A DNA stretch of 64,000 nucleotides from assembly GCA_029851415.1 (NCBI GenBank), contig CM056742.1, forward strand, positions 159,283,121-159,347,120, given 5' to 3'. This document shows, piece after piece, positions 1 to 13,500 of the stretch (the first letter of the stretch is position 1; each line of letters starts with the position of its first letter). A model generated the notes under the pieces. That model saw only the letters and a program-made list of their open reading frames with translations, was not told the DNA's origin and did not search any database. The DNA is from Eretmocerus hayati (taxonomy: Eukaryota; Arthropoda; Insecta; Hymenoptera; Aphelinidae). Made by a program: the position numbers and the translations under genes.

Positions 1-240
1 GAGAGATCAGAGACAACTTGCTGACTAACCAAGAAATTTTTGTTACGGTGTACCAAAAAGAATAAGCTATAAACTCTTAAGACGTTAGACTAAAAAACTC
101 CCACTCTCGGAAACCATGAAAATCCTATAAATTCAGATTTTCATCATAAACTCTAGTCAAAATTACTGTGTCGGGAATAATAAGACGAATAAAAAAGTTA
201 GAAAAACCATCAGATGAAGAAAAGGAAACCAGCAGCTTAC

Positions 241-552
241 TTTAGCAGTAACCTGGCTACGAAGTTGTGCCACTCTCGAACCTCTCCGTCTAGCCCTTTC
301 CTCTGCCCAAAATATACATGACCAGGGTGACGGTGGTGCCAAAGCATTTCCTCCAGCAACAGTACCACTATTAGCACTAGTAGCTATTGCAACAGCTGCT
401 CTAGCAGCCTGTACAACAACTGCAGATTCTGCAACAACTGCAGCATGCAAAACTTGCACCTGATGCTGAGCCACCATAACCTCACTTTTTTTTTGTTGCT
501 GCTGTTGGTGCTTCAACAGCATCATCTCGATCCACACGCCACAATCACGCAC
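241..552 (-). CDS. Candidate first coding exon (gene continues left of the window)
   Basis: An open frame on the minus strand starts at an ATG at 550-552 (an alternative ATG lies about 9 codons later) and runs about 104 codons to a splice donor, GTAAGC, directly after base 241, leaving phase 0. The peptide is rich in Gln near the start, then Ala/Val-rich, and ends with an Arg-rich segment (EERARRRGSRVAQLRSQ). Low-complexity composition and the clean donor suggest a real first exon. It lies downstream of the slingshot first exon on the same strand and has the same phase, so it could be an alternative first exon of slingshot or the start of a separate gene. I do not recognise the sequence itself. 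Without RNA evidence this stays tentative. Confidence 0.35.
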
Positions 553-959
553 AATAACAACAAAAATAACACTAAATCACCATCCACCCCTCAAAATAAA
601 CCTTATAAAAACACCCTAATCCTTTTCCATTTCACTCTCGGTAAACATTATGACCGAGATTTATCTCGGCTCTGGATACCGGCATATTATTTGATTTTGC
701 TTACGCGCGCGTTAGAGCTTGCGGCGAGCTTGCAAACGCCGCTAGCGACATTCGGTGCATCGCCGCAAAATAACAGCTGGACAAAACTATAATGGTTAAA
801 AACATATATGTATGTAGGTATTTCTTTGAACGTCGTGTAGAGCGCGTTTTAGCCAAAGCCAAGCTCACGACACGGCAACGGCCAGACTGAAGCTCTAGTT
901 CTCTCTCCGCGTGCGTGCAAGCATCGGTTCAAGCTTTCTGGACTTATAAGATGAGACTC

Positions 960-961
<2 letters not shown>

Positions 962-994
<33 letters not shown>
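962..994. repeat. (AT)n microsatellite
   Basis: An uninterrupted alternating AT run of about 33 bases in non-coding DNA. Confidence 0.95.
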
Positions 995-997
<3 letters not shown>

Positions 998-2629
998 AGG
1001 GGATGTGGTAAAGCTCTCTTTCGCCTTTGGTTAGTACTAGTATAGGCAACATGCGCAAACGCGAGAGCTTCAGCCCCGCCAACAATTTACAGCTGTTGTG
1101 CTGCTTGCCTGTTAGCCTACCACCGTGTGTGAGCTTGTGTGTCTGTATCTTTGTTATGACGCTTCAGAAGCTTTGTGTGATCTCGGCGAGATTTGCGCAG
1201 AATCGTGTGTGTATTCTTTTCGTACTGCAGCCTGTTGATGATGATAATAGTGGACGAAAAAGTGCAAGCTCAGCGAAGAGCTTTGGTATACGTGGGTGTG
1301 TTGTGCTTGCAGGTGGCACAAAAGCTTTGATAATATCGAATTTGGTCTGGCACCGATTTTAGTTTTATCCGATGCATCGGCAAAACAATCTCTGCTGCAA
1401 TTTCAGCATCTTCCATAGATCTATATCCAAAATCAAAGTCCATTGATCTCGAGATCGTGGAATCAGTTTTGGCAGTAGATATCTCGCTGACTAAATTCAA
1501 GCTCTTCGACGTTTCAATTACTTTACAGTTCATTCACCTCTTCCTCTTGCTGCAAGCTCGATCATGCAAAATTACATGCGTTCTACCTGTTCTCCATATC
1601 CTGTTCCAATTTTCATTCAAAACTTCGTGCTTGCAGTCGCTCTTCACGTAAGCTATAGATATACGTGCGTGTACGCCTCATTTTCAATGCAGTCAGAGCG
1701 ATCGAGCTTGAGATTTAGATAAACTTGGCGCTGAAAGCTCGCGCACGCAAAATTTTACCTTTACAACGCTTTCTCTAGTATAATACATACAAACTTGCTC
1801 ACACTCGTTGTCTCATAGAGGTACTTGTGGTGTCAGCCCTGCTGTGTTATGCTATTCCCGGAAAGTAATCGGCAATCTTTTTTTTCATGTCACAGGAGCA
1901 AGCGCGCGAGCTCAAGTTTCTTCCTGTCTAGATAAGGACAAATTTCAACGTAATCGATTACATACATGTAAGAGTACTATCGAATATTGTAAAACGAGCA
2001 ATTTTCGTAACTGGATAGGGTATATAAAACGGTTATTCTTGATAAGAAACTATTAAATTGGGATTTAATGAGTTGTAATTTTATAGATTATAAATGCGGG
2101 TTATGAATGGAAACGATCGACGAGGAGTGATTTTGAAACCATAACCATTACTTGGCGATTGACTAAGTGGAATGATTGAAGATAAAATGAGCGTTCAAAA
2201 AGAAATTCAAATCAGATATTTCACATGAGTTGAAGTCAGAATCTCATCTATTAAAAGGACATGAGACCAATATGAATAGATATTGATTATGCTGATGAAT
2301 GTCGTTACCAGTAACTTTATAATCTCACCTATACCTGCATTAAACTTGAGAATCTCCATCGAAAAGATGCAGATCCTATACAATCTTACAATGAATGAAA
2401 AAGTTCCTTGAGAAAAATTCAATTTTTATAAAAGTGAACCGTAATCTGAATCATGAGAAATATCATACAAAATGTAGCACCGTCTTTAAGAAAATCGAAA
2501 GTACGCAAAAAAAGCTCAAGAGCAAGAGATGTGAGTTTCCTACCCGCAAGCTCGAGCAGACTACCGAACAATGATCAAAATTACCATAACAAAAGCTTGA
2601 CAAAAGCTCTGGTATTTCCCGCGCTCCTG

Positions 2630-2654
2630 CACACACACACACACACACACACAG
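2630..2654. repeat. (CA)n microsatellite
   Basis: About twelve CA units in a row in non-coding DNA, followed by a short irregular tail. Confidence 0.95.
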
Positions 2655-3565
2655 ATAACAGCCTCGCAAGTGAAGATATAACCGGCATTATGAGACAGGC
2701 CAAACCTCCATCACTCACAGACTGTTGCGGACGCCTAAAATCGATAATGAGTCTCTGGGTATTTGGTACAGTCTACAAACATTCTAACGGCATTTGCCAC
2801 CAGCTGCAACAGTTGTATAGCAGCAAACAGAAGCTTATATTCACAATGTTTTTAGTATAGGTACACAAAAACGCACGTGATAAGCACACAACGAAAAAAA
2901 AAGTGGGGGTACGCGAGGTCATCGACTCATTGTCAGTTTGTAAGACACATTTTGTGGTCTAACGAGAATGAAAGTAACACGGAAAATTTCTTTAGCATCA
3001 ACCTATAGGTAATCTAAGAATGTAAACCAGCTGATGCTCAAATAATCCAAGGTCAAGATAAGATTCGATTTTTACTTCTGCAGTCACATAGATAATAAAT
3101 AATTGCAGATACCTCAGCTGAAACCCATTACCTTCTTTCTCTATATACCAACCCCACCTGGAAAAACGTCAAGTGCGCCAGGTCCATATATGGAAACTCG
3201 CGTGCATGCAGTCATATACTCCATCTCTCTCTTTTTACACAATATAGCACACGCTATAGAAGTCAAGATCTGCACGTTGCACGTTTGATAATATGCACAT
3301 TGCACCAGCTGCATTCAGCCGAGGCTCAATATCATCTTCTATACCTTATAGTCTCACATCCTTATCATTTTATGCACACTTTTCTCACAAATCATAAAAC
3401 TCAATTGACAAGCACGAGATACTTATTACTTAGTACACTCTGATCACAGAGTGATAATCTTGAGCGTCGAGGATGCTGTAGCTAGATCAGCCCAACCCAT
3501 TCCAAGTTCATCTCTCTTACACTGTATCTCATTAAAAGAAAGGGTTATGGAAAAAAAACACTTAC

Positions 3566-3622
3566 CGAGCTCTGTGGAGAGCTGGATACACTTGGTGATC
3601 TTTGAACGGTAACGAGGGCCAT
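3566..3622 (-). CDS. ssh: slingshot protein phosphatase, first coding exon (partial gene)
   Basis: On the minus strand an ATG at 3620-3622 opens 19 codons reading MALVTVQRSPSVSSSPQSS, followed directly by a strong donor GTAAGT at 3565-3560. This N-terminus matches the start of slingshot phosphatases (vertebrate SSH1 begins MALVTLQRSPTPS). Slingshot is a dual-specificity phosphatase that reactivates cofilin by removing its inhibitory Ser3 phosphate and so controls actin turnover. Only this first exon (phase 0 donor) is visible; the SSH-N, DEK-C-like and phosphatase parts must lie to the left outside the window. Upstream in the transcript lies a GC-rich Ala-coding stretch that is open in frame for about 18 codons to a TAG, so the annotated ATG is the best start. 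The upstream leader also holds a CAG/CTG repeat (3711-3735). Confidence 0.6.
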
Positions 3623-3710
3623 CGCTCCCGCGGCGGCAGCCGCCGCTGCTGCCCACACGACGATGAGGTTAAAGCCCCCGTAAATCGGGAGCTATATACC
3701 TCCTCTTCAA

Positions 3711-3735
3711 CAGCAGCAGCAGCAGCAGCAGCAGC
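3711..3735. repeat. (CAG)n trinucleotide repeat
   Basis: Eight CAG units on the plus strand, in the likely 5' leader or promoter of slingshot on the minus strand, where they would read CTG. Confidence 0.9.
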
Positions 3736-3955
3736 TTTCAAGACAATAAAAAAAAAACACAGTCACTAATTAGTTACTACACTGTATTATGGCACACGCG
3801 AACTAATAAACACCAGGTCACCGACGAGGACGATAATATAATATTCTCAACCTGTTGTTATACAAATACGTACTCCCGCGCGCGATATATAAAGCTGGAG
3901 GGCTCAATTTTGTCAGGATGAAAAGATGCAACATCCGGATGAGCCTCCAGTATTA

Positions 3956-3980
3956 TTAGCAGCAGCAGCAGCAGCAGCAT
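3956..3980. repeat. (CAG)n-type trinucleotide repeat
   Basis: A second run of AGC/CAG units, followed by a mixed GATGATG stretch. It lies in the same GC-richer upstream area of the slingshot exon. Confidence 0.85.
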
Positions 3981-5176
3981 CGATGCTGATGATGATGCAG
4001 CACCGGGCAGTCAAACTCATTGTCACCCATCGCCGATATATACTTTGCTGATGCTGCTGACGATGCTTGCGCGCACTGCTGCTGCAACAAACCGCGATTT
4101 CATTACTTAGAATTGAATATCTATACATTGCAAATAGCACGCCGCCATCTTTAGACCAGCTGCACTGATGCACCTATCACAAACTCGATATATATATATG
4201 CAATTCTGATGGAGCCTGAGCCTCCAGGAGATGATGCTATTGCACGCTGTTGTTCTGCTGCCTACTGCTGCTGTCATTTGGTAAGGATTCCAAAAACGCG
4301 AGAGTGCAGACATCTCACGGTTAAATTGTGCAAGTTCCTTGATGTCGCTGTCATCAACAGCTGTTTTCCATGTCGATCAAGTCGGTCGGCGCTTTTGCCA
4401 TCTCAGTTGGTCTCAGTATCAGTCACTCAGTATATCGTAACTTATGGTTGACAATTGAAGAACTTTTGCATTGTTGAATATTGTTTGAAGTTGCTGCATT
4501 TTAAGAGTGTCATTCGTGAGTAATGATTTTATCCATATGCGTTTAATCTATTCCATTCTCTAAGAAGAGTCCGGATGACTCCGAAACAACACTACACACG
4601 TCGCAACATCAACCTGTTATCTCTTTTTATTTTCATTCATGATCCGCAAATACTATCAATGGTAACACAGTAACTGTCAATATTATTCAAATTATCGGGT
4701 GAATTCAAATTTTTAAAACAGTATTATATATTGCAAAATAAGTCGTAGGCATTCTTCTCAACACTTGCAAATGAGAATCACGTCACATCAAACTTGGTTA
4801 GTTCTTTGCCGATCGTGACCTGTTGCTCATCATCCCTCTGGCTGATCTGCATTGCTAATCTTTACACTCAAAATATTCACAGACTTCCGTCATTACGAAA
4901 CTCCATGTTTCAAACTACAAATGAGGTGCTGAGAGATTTTTTCAAAGTGAGCAGTATTCATCGAGCTCATTTATTTGTGATTGTTTTTGACACCTCAATT
5001 TTGTGAGTGCTCAACAATAAGTGCTGTAATGATTTGAGAAGAATCGCTAGCAAGCTTGCCTAGGAGTTTGTACATCTGTTATCTCTCCTGTCTGTGCATG
5101 GTAGCCATCACATCAGAAATTTAATTGTCTCTCTGCTGAATACCTGTAACTCATGTACAAGTACTTGAGGTGAGAT

Positions 5177-8100
5177 CTACATTTTTTTATAAAATAGATC
5201 CATACGATACTTGTTATAGTTTGGGTCCCTCATAACAACTTTCTTCCAATACCATATTTCAAACGCTAGTGCCAAAATTCCAAGGAAATAACCAAATATC
5301 AAAGCAACCATTGCACATAATAGCTTATCTAGATCTATCAGTGCTTTTTGTGCTTGACCCTCTTGACGCAATTCAAGCACCTTTGACTGTTGTACAACAT
5401 CACTCAACCATTTTTGTACAAACCCAGACTCAATTATCTGTTTAACCTGTAATTTATAAGTACTTTACAGGTAACTTATCAACCAGCTTCATCCAAGATA
5501 TCTAGTACCCAATGTTTGATAACAAACCAGTTTATCAACATGACTTTTCAATGGAGAATGCTTATCCATTCCCAATGATACTGGCATGTTAATAACGCAC
5601 TCTTCCATCACATGGAGATTGTGATCTTTGAACATTCTATTACTCTCCTCTGTACCATTTTTCTGTAGCTCTACCTCTAAGATCTGCCTTTTGACACGTT
5701 CACGTCCCAAAACATACAAACTTTCATAATAACACAAACTCCCATTAGCAACAGCTGCAATGGCATCTTGCTCATCCACCACAATCTTGTGCCTCTCACT
5801 CAGCTGTTGTAAATTAGCATCAGAGAAATTGCTGAAAGAGTCCTTTGTTTCCTCATTCCAACTTGCAATTGGTAATGAACTTTCCACTAATTCACCTATT
5901 GTATCTATGGTCACTCTAGAAATTATAGAATTGGTATTCATATCATCAGTAGCTTTGGTATTGAAGATTTCCAAAGTAAATACTGAATCTTCAGTTACCT
6001 CTTGATTGCATTAGCTAAACTTGCTGTCATACTAGCTTTGTAGAATACTGTGATAAGGATAGTAAAGATCCACCACCATCCGATAAATACGCGTAATGAC
6101 CATGCTTTTGGTAAATCTGGTAGCGACACTTGTAGCAACATACTATATGTATATAATATACTGTTGACTGGATCCGTAAAAAGATGCAAATTCTTCCATT
6201 CTGAAGGTCTTGCATTTGATTTCCTCACAGAAATTTTCCGGTTTGTCTCATTTAACGATATTTTTGTAGCTTTTGGCTCATTCATTTTCTTCAAATTCAA
6301 ACCAACATGGTATTTATAGAATCTTGCAAAGAAGAACAGTAAGATACCAACCAAGCACAGTAAGAAAATTACAGCCAACCATGTCTGCAATCTAAAAAGT
6401 TGCAAAAATTTTGCCTTACTCGTACTCAATTGCTTAGGGAAGTTGGTATTAAATCATTTTTATCCATACGCGAATGGTAGAATTAATAATTTCCAAGAAT
6501 CCTCCGAGAGAGACTCAAGTGTCAGAAATGTTAGACATTCTGTATTGTAAGGCCAAGACAAATCCAAAATTTGAAGATGGTGCATTGTGTAGTACAAATC
6601 CCCCAAATAGAAGATTGCATTGCCTTCCTTAGCCTCTCCAAAAATACCAGTAAAAGAACTATTTTTCATACTACCCCATCTCTCAACTTGAATGTTCTCT
6701 GGGTAATAGAATTCTGGTTGAAAGTTTAAGACCCTGGCAATGATCAGTAGCATCTGAGAAGAGTCAAAATATATTTGATTAATAACCATAGGAAATCGCG
6801 TCCAAATTGTGAAAACTCCGAAAATACTTTTCACGCATATATGGGTGATTCCGCCGGAAGTGTGATTTTTTGGGGGCAAAATCGTTGCAGGGAGTGATTT
6901 GTGTCGAAAAATTATTTTAGCCCCGGACGACTTTCGGTGTCTCATAGCAGTTGGTTTCCACTTATTTTGGCACAAAAAGAAAGTTTCTAGAGCTACGTAT
7001 CTCGAAAATAAAATCAGACAAAGATATGTGTAATAGTTTAACGGGTCGTAGAGGGGGACGGAATTGACATTTCGCCTCTAAAATTATTTCCACGGTTTGA
7101 CAACCAATCGTAGACTCTTTTCCGCATAGATTTGATCCAATGCGAATATGTTTCACGAAGCGATATAGCGCGTTAGGGAGGAGCATAACATGGGAACGGA
7201 ATTTGCCGAAAATTTTGTACGCCATTTGGAAAACACGTTCATATGGTGCACTCGGCCGCGTATTCGAGTTTTTGGCTAATGTCGCGCATGGATTAAGTAT
7301 ATTTGGGAGTCTAGATGATAACCTTATCGTTTAGAAAGGCTGAATAGACGATCGGGGACTTTGCGGAGCTAATTAGTGCTGTACAAGCAGTTTCGGTACA
7401 AACCCGTCTTCAAAATGTCGGACAGCCGTGCGCGAGCTGAGGGTTGAATTTGGATTCGCAGAGTGATCGATTACGTTGTTTGAAGTATTTAAAATTGGAG
7501 TTCATATAGCTATACATGAGGGTTTTCGACTCTGAATATGCGTTGCAGTGAATGCAAGAGTCAAAGGTAATAGGTTTTCTACAGGGGACGGAATTGACAT
7601 TTCGGCCCTTTATGAGGCACTACAAATTACGGGGACGTCAGAATCGACTCAAAAACTATTAACACCCCAGAAAATTGTTACAATGCACATTCCAACCTTT
7701 ACAAATTTGGGGGAACTCGGAACACGGAAAATCACACTTTCAACGGAATCACTGATATATATTATATGAACTTTGAAGAAATTTATAAATTTGGTAGAGT
7801 AACTGTAAAACCTTTGGATAACATATGTTATCATAGTCGCACTGAAAATCGTATTTTGGAATAACATTTACCTCAAATTCTATCCCTAATGGTTTGCTGT
7901 TGAGATCTATGTCACTTTGATCCGTGAAAAAAGCTTGAGCATCTTCTGTTACTGCAGGAATGTGCTCAAAGACTGCCACACTGGTGGAAAGTATTCATTG
8001 GTTGAACAAAATCAGTTTGAGAAGCTTACATCAAATACAGAGTAAACTTGTTATTCTTGATGAGTGATAAAAATGAAATGCATAATTAATATCTTTGAGT

Positions 8101-9489
8101 TTTTCTCACTAATTGTTCACGGATATTGAGTTGATATAAAAATAGCAGAATTTTCACGAATTAGTCTCTATTATTGAAATCAAGTTAGATAAGATTAATT
8201 GATGTTTTTGTTCCATTCACTTTAGCCATATTTGTCCCACGAACTTGCATTTGCATGCATCACTTGTTAAATTTTTTCTCAAAAGTCAAATGTCTAAACA
8301 TCATCTTATGAGCGATGTGCGATCAGCTGACCTCAATTCACGATAGAAGAGAAAATCGATGACTTTTGTATGTTCTTTCCATGCAAGTTCGAAAGAATTC
8401 CCTTTGCGATATGAATAATATAATCCATGCCAATTCACGAATATACTATCATTTTAATTTAATAATCCATATTCAGCCTGAATTTATTATAAAGGGCTAA
8501 TATAAAAACAATATGACTTTTGGCACAAGTTTTGGATACTGACCGTAGCTTTTGTTTCCTTAGATCTCTCGTTTTCGAAGCGAAGTGATTGATGCCATAA
8601 CGAAATCTGTTCGCATACCAAGTATCGATGTATTTAGTGGTGACCAAGCCCCTGACTCGCGCTGGAAAGTGCACAGTGTTTAGATCATACCATTCGTAAA
8701 CTTGTAATTGTCCCTTGGTATTTCGTTTGAACTTCGTATAGTGACGAATAAATACCACATTGATTATCCTATTCCACAAGTAACGCATCTCTTTATGAAA
8801 AATGCGAAAATCATACATGAAAACAAATTTTCCATGGGCATTGATGAGACGTTCTCTGAAAAATTATAAATGGTCACCAATATACGTGATTATTAACCAA
8901 TTCTTTTCAGCTTAGTTGAAGGAGAAGTTATAGTGTCATCTATAATGTTCTTACTCCTCTGTATACTTCAGAAATTCAACAATTTGTAATCCATTAGTCA
9001 TGAGAATTAGATAAATGTCGCAGCCCACGTACTTGCTGTCTTGTAAACTGTGCAACAGTTTTCGTCGCGGAGGAGAAAATTCCTCATTTTCTTTGACGAG
9101 AATCTAGAATCCAATTACCAGCACAACTGTCAAAATATGTTGCCAAAGATACATAAGTCGATCTCATCTTACCCTGTAAATAGGCAGGTAATTTCGTGTC
9201 ATCAACTTTTTCACGTCTACTTTACGACGATAATATGTGTCCGTTATAGATACAATACATCGACTTTTTTCGGACACTTCTTCGATCAACAACTGTATTA
9301 AAACTTTCAGTTCACTCTGCTGACTTGATTCTAGGTCAAGAAATCTCGATTTATCACTGCAAAAAAGATTCCCACATTAATCGAACTAAAATATCAAAAA
9401 TAATTACCAAAGTTCGATAAGCACCTTTGTTCATGCGAGAAATGAAGTGAAACGTTGTCTAACAATAGTAAGCAGATCAGCATAAACAT
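5177..9489 (-). CDS. Ionotropic receptor (variant ionotropic glutamate receptor), complete, nine exons
   Basis: Exons on the minus strand, in transcript order: 9489-9425, 9356-9173, 9103-8955, 8855-8544, 7980-7872, 6753-6470, 6391-5999, 5915-5528 and 5446-5177. All phases agree, giving 717 residues. The start MFMLICLLLL is a signal peptide in the first exon. Ligand-binding lobe S1 spans about 265-367 (LGIEFE onward), M1 about 370-393 (QTWLAVIFLLCLVG), the pore and M3 about 440-498 (WWWIFTILITVFYKASMTASLAN), S2 about 500-640 and M4 about 650-680 (LLCAMVALIFGYFLGILALA). Receptors of this family are ligand-gated cation channels of sensory neurons, used with co-receptors such as IR25a. At the place where glutamate receptors have the binding arginine in S1, this protein has His in YTMHHLQILDLSWP, as expected for an IR. 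Length and S1 sequence recall conserved types such as Ir68a or Ir21a, but I cannot assign the subfamily. Introns are short except one of 1118 bp between 7980-7872 and 6753-6470, which carries inserted repeat-like DNA. Confidence 0.88.
7054..7604. repeat. Direct-repeat pair inside a receptor intron
   Basis: A 21-base identical sequence occurs at 7054-7074 and again at 7584-7604 (core ACGGAATTGACATTTCG). The DNA between and around them is unlike the receptor's other short introns. It may be a mobile-element fragment or an internal duplication; no terminal inverted repeats or target duplication were found. Confidence 0.5.
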
Positions 9490-10536
9490 GTTCTTTGCCT
9501 AGGTATACTTCGACAACTCAAACTATGTGCAAAATTCTACCTTCCTTTCAGTTCAGTACACATACAAGAAATGGTACCGATCTTCCGAAGCTTAAACTCG
9601 GTTTTCGGGTCAGATTATCATTTATTCAAGTTCTCCTACTTGTTCGACAATTCGATCTACATCAATCAAAAAGAAAGTACAAGCTTTTATGTTGTCTTCA
9701 GTCACTTTAAGTATAATAAGTACAGCGAATTTGCAAGAAGATCGATTGATTAAGTATCAAGAGAAAGAAGGGATCAAAGTACGAAAAAATTTCCCTCGCA
9801 TCACATTCTGGATTCGTTTGTACACAGTACAAAGCAAAATTTCGGCCCATCTTATTTTATCTGTGTCATTTTACACAGAGAAATCTTTTTCTTCTGTAAA
9901 AAGTTCCACAATGATGAAAAAATTTGATGACTGCATTAATCATCTTAATCAGTTATCATGATGATAATAATCCTAGACACTTTTTCCTACGATGTAATCG
10001 TGATTGCGCTTGATCGTGTATGAATTTTGTAAAAATGGTGACGTTTCTTGTGGGTCGGCCAAACATTCAATTGAGTGTTTGACATCTCGAACCATTCTAA
10101 AATGTGAAACCAGTAACAAAGCCTCCTATAGGGTATTTCTTTGAGAATACTTGCTTTGCAATCAGTTAGGTCTAGTACTAATGATATAATTTCGAATCAT
10201 AGCTCGCATACTGTCCATTCAATCGTTTCATTCGCTGTTAGATCATCAGATTCCTCTAGCATTCAGATCATTCACTACAGTTCATATCTCTGTTCTTCTT
10301 TATCGTGCGATTGATGATAGAAGTAGTAGCTTGACTTTATCGTTAGTAATTACACAAATTGTGTATTTCGTAACGAGCAATGCATATACGAAAGCGAGCA
10401 ATCTAGTTCATTTGTATGTCTCATGATGCTTATTAACATAATTACGTATTTAGATTCTCGTGCTTGTGATAAAAATTTTCAGTTGAAGTATCTTTGATTG
10501 AAATGTTACAGATTTTCTAAAAGAAATCTGGCTACA
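9490..10536. other. Divergent intergenic region (receptor / ACOX3 copy 1)
   Basis: About 1 kb between the start codons of the ionotropic receptor (minus) and the first acyl-CoA oxidase (plus). It must hold the promoters of both. It is AT-rich, and I see no strong TATA box, repeat or RNA gene. Confidence 0.6.
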
Positions 10537-13500
10537 ATGACTGACATAATTCGAGATACAGCAAAGGGTCCGTTAGATACATACAGAAAGAGAGCCAGTT
10601 TTGATTGGAAATCTCTAAAACTACATCTAGAAGGAGAGGATTGTATTCAGTTCCAGGTGAGAAATTGATAATATAAGTAGATCCTGATTTCTCCAAATTA
10701 TTACACAGTGAAAGCACAATCCGACGGACACTCAAATTAGCAGACACCTCTACTCACTGGACGATTTTTGATGCACTGATGGTGTCCGCTTATCCAAGGT
10801 TTCAATGTGGTACATTAGAAGAATCTATTAGTTTCGGTAATCGGTACCAAAAATGACGTGTAAAATGTGACTGATGCCAAACTGTTAGATGGCACAATAT
10901 GAAGGATTGAGTAATCACGTTCATCATCTAAATGCGCTAGAAATGAAAATAAGGCTAAAAATCATCCGAAAAACCAACGGGTGGAACATCTCAACTGATT
11001 TTGTAGCTTTTTAAGCGAGTTATCGAGATATTGAAAAACGAAAATTAATGAACTCCCGAAATCCACATTGATGCATCATTATCTTTTTGTAGAATAAGCT
11101 ATGGTCGTTCGTGGAATCACATCCAGCTTTCAAAAATGCTGACACTACCTTGACTTTGGACGAGAGCAGAAGGAGTTGCAATGCCAAAATCCACGCACTT
11201 GTAGATAATGATATCCTTGTGAGTTGAACAAGTTTTTTACCAAACTTAACAGCCGTCTCGTGAAACGAAGATGCAAATTCATTTCGCGTTAGTCTGTTTC
11301 ATAAAAATGATTTGTTTTAAAGCCCCATGAGAATCAAAATTGGATGTCATACTTGTATTACGTGGATCCATCTCCACCAATTAAAATAGGAGTCATGTAC
11401 GGAATGGTGCCTAGTGTTTTGGTTGCGCTGGGTAATGAAGAGCATTCAAAGCATCTAGAAGAAATAGCTGACGGAAAGGTGAGTGGATTTACTAAATATC
11501 GCGTGGGTCTTGGAATATTGCTATTGTGTACAATTTACAAGTATTAACTACTTATCTGAATTCATTCATAATAATTATGCAAAATTTCATCTCGACGTTC
11601 AGTTTTTGAAGATACTCATTGACTGTTGTAATAATTCTCATATTCTCAAGAAGCTGTAAACTGATTACGAAAAGTACTTGTTTTGAAAACTGTCTACGTT
11701 TCGAAATTTCATAAAAAAATTAAGAATAGAGTTCATCATCGACAAAACTGATCAAATAAAGTAGATAATCTCTCAAATCAATCGTTTTGTTCAGTTTGCT
11801 GGATGTTTTGCACTGACGGAAATAGCACACGGGACGAATGTAAAGGGCATGAGAACTCAAGCTACGTACAACCCACGCACGCAAAGTTTTGATCTTCACA
11901 CGCCAGATTTTGAAGCAGCAAAATGCTGGGTGGGTGGAATGGGTAAGTTAACTTCACGCAGTTTATTGAAAATGGAGAAAGATTCAAGATTTTCACGATT
12001 GTTTTATTTAATACTGTACATGGTCATTGTGACACCCGGGCGCAGTTTTTTATTTGCAATACTCTGAAACTCTTTCGTTGTAATGAACTGAACGCCTGTC
12101 GTGGCAAGTCTGCGACCATCAATTAACTTTAAAAAATACCGATGGAATACAGTGAAGACTCATCCGATTAGAGGACACCTATTGATAACGGACAATTTTT
12201 ATTCGACCGGCAGAAATGTAGCCACAGAAATGTACATCTGTTCAGCGGTCACTTTCGGATAGCGGGCGGTTTTGGTGCGGCCAAAGGTGTCAGCTATTGG
12301 AAGATTTCGATGTTTTCAATTTTGATCTCGAGGAAGCAGTTTTTTCGTTGACTAGAACACCATTCGAACAAAAAACAGAGAAATTTCCAATACCCGCAGA
12401 TGTGATGACACGTGCCGAGATCATCAATAAAATTGTGAAAATCATCATAATCTCGGCAAGACGAAATGGTAAAAAAATTTCTCGAACCATCTTTTACGCA
12501 ACCCGAGAACGAAACTCTATTTTCCTGCTCAGAGTAATACTGCAACATTCGTATTATCTTATTTATCCACAATCTTGAATCTATCTCCTGCACAATGGAT
12601 TCTTTATGAAGCCTTGATTCGATAAATCAAATTGTGTATTATTTTCTTACAGCCAAGACAGCAACACACGCGGTCGTCTATGCTCAATTGATAACTCCTG
12701 ATAAAGTAAATCATGGCTTACATCCGTTTGTCGTCAAAATTAGAGAGCCTGATACAATGTTGCCACCAAAAGGTGTGACTGTTGGGGATTTGGGAGAAAA
12801 AATTGCTCTCAATGGGGTTGACAATGGCTTTGTTATGTTTGACCACTACTCCATCCCGTTGAGCAGTTTATTAAATAAAAATGCAGGTGTGACACCTGAT
12901 GGGAAGTACTTTGCCAAAGTCAAAGATCAGAGTAAACGATTTGGTAAGATATAATTAATGATACGAAAACAATTACCAATTTTTCTGGCGTCACTGTATA
13001 AGTATTGATAACTTTATTGGTTGTATAGGAGCATCATTGGGTGCTCTGTCAGGTGGTCGAGTTTACATCACCGCAATGTGTAGCACGTATACGTCGTTGG
13101 CTGTTACAATCGCTATTAGATATTGTGCATCGAGGAAGCAGTTTGGACCCAGTCCTAATGAGGAATGGCCCGTTATTGAATACCAAGTACAGGTAAGATA
13201 CTTGACGTGATTTTATATGTCGCGGAGTACACCCAAAATGTTTGACAAGGCGATGTATCATAATATCAACTGATAACAACTCATTTTTTCAGCAAGGACG
13301 ATTAATACCTCACTTGGCTGCTGCTTATGCTATGAAAATATTCTCCAATAACTTTTCAGTTGTAATGAGGGATTTTACAACTAATATGTTATCTGGAGAC
13401 AAGAGCGAAGAACATTCTGCTATTGGTATGGAAATTCATGCTCTGTCCTCTGCAACAAAACCTCTTTGCGCATGGACGGGTCGTGACGCGATTCAAGACT

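Larger units (their letters stand above)
553..3565. other. Non-coding region with regulatory-looking content
   Basis: No supported exon. The stretch holds an (AT)n tract at 962-994, a (CA)n tract at 2630-2654 and five copies of the 8-mer GAGCTTGC/GCAAGCTC (715, 726, 1264, 1552, 2546). It would be the first intron of slingshot if the first exon at 3566-3622 is correct. Open frames here are short, of low complexity and lack splice support. Confidence 0.5.
3623..5176. other. Intergenic region between slingshot 5' end and the ionotropic receptor 3' end
   Basis: Apart from the two CAG repeats I see no exon, RNA gene or mobile element. The left part (3.6-4.4 kb) is GC-richer and is probably the slingshot promoter and leader; the right part is AT-rich and includes the receptor's 3' flank. 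Confidence 0.5.
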
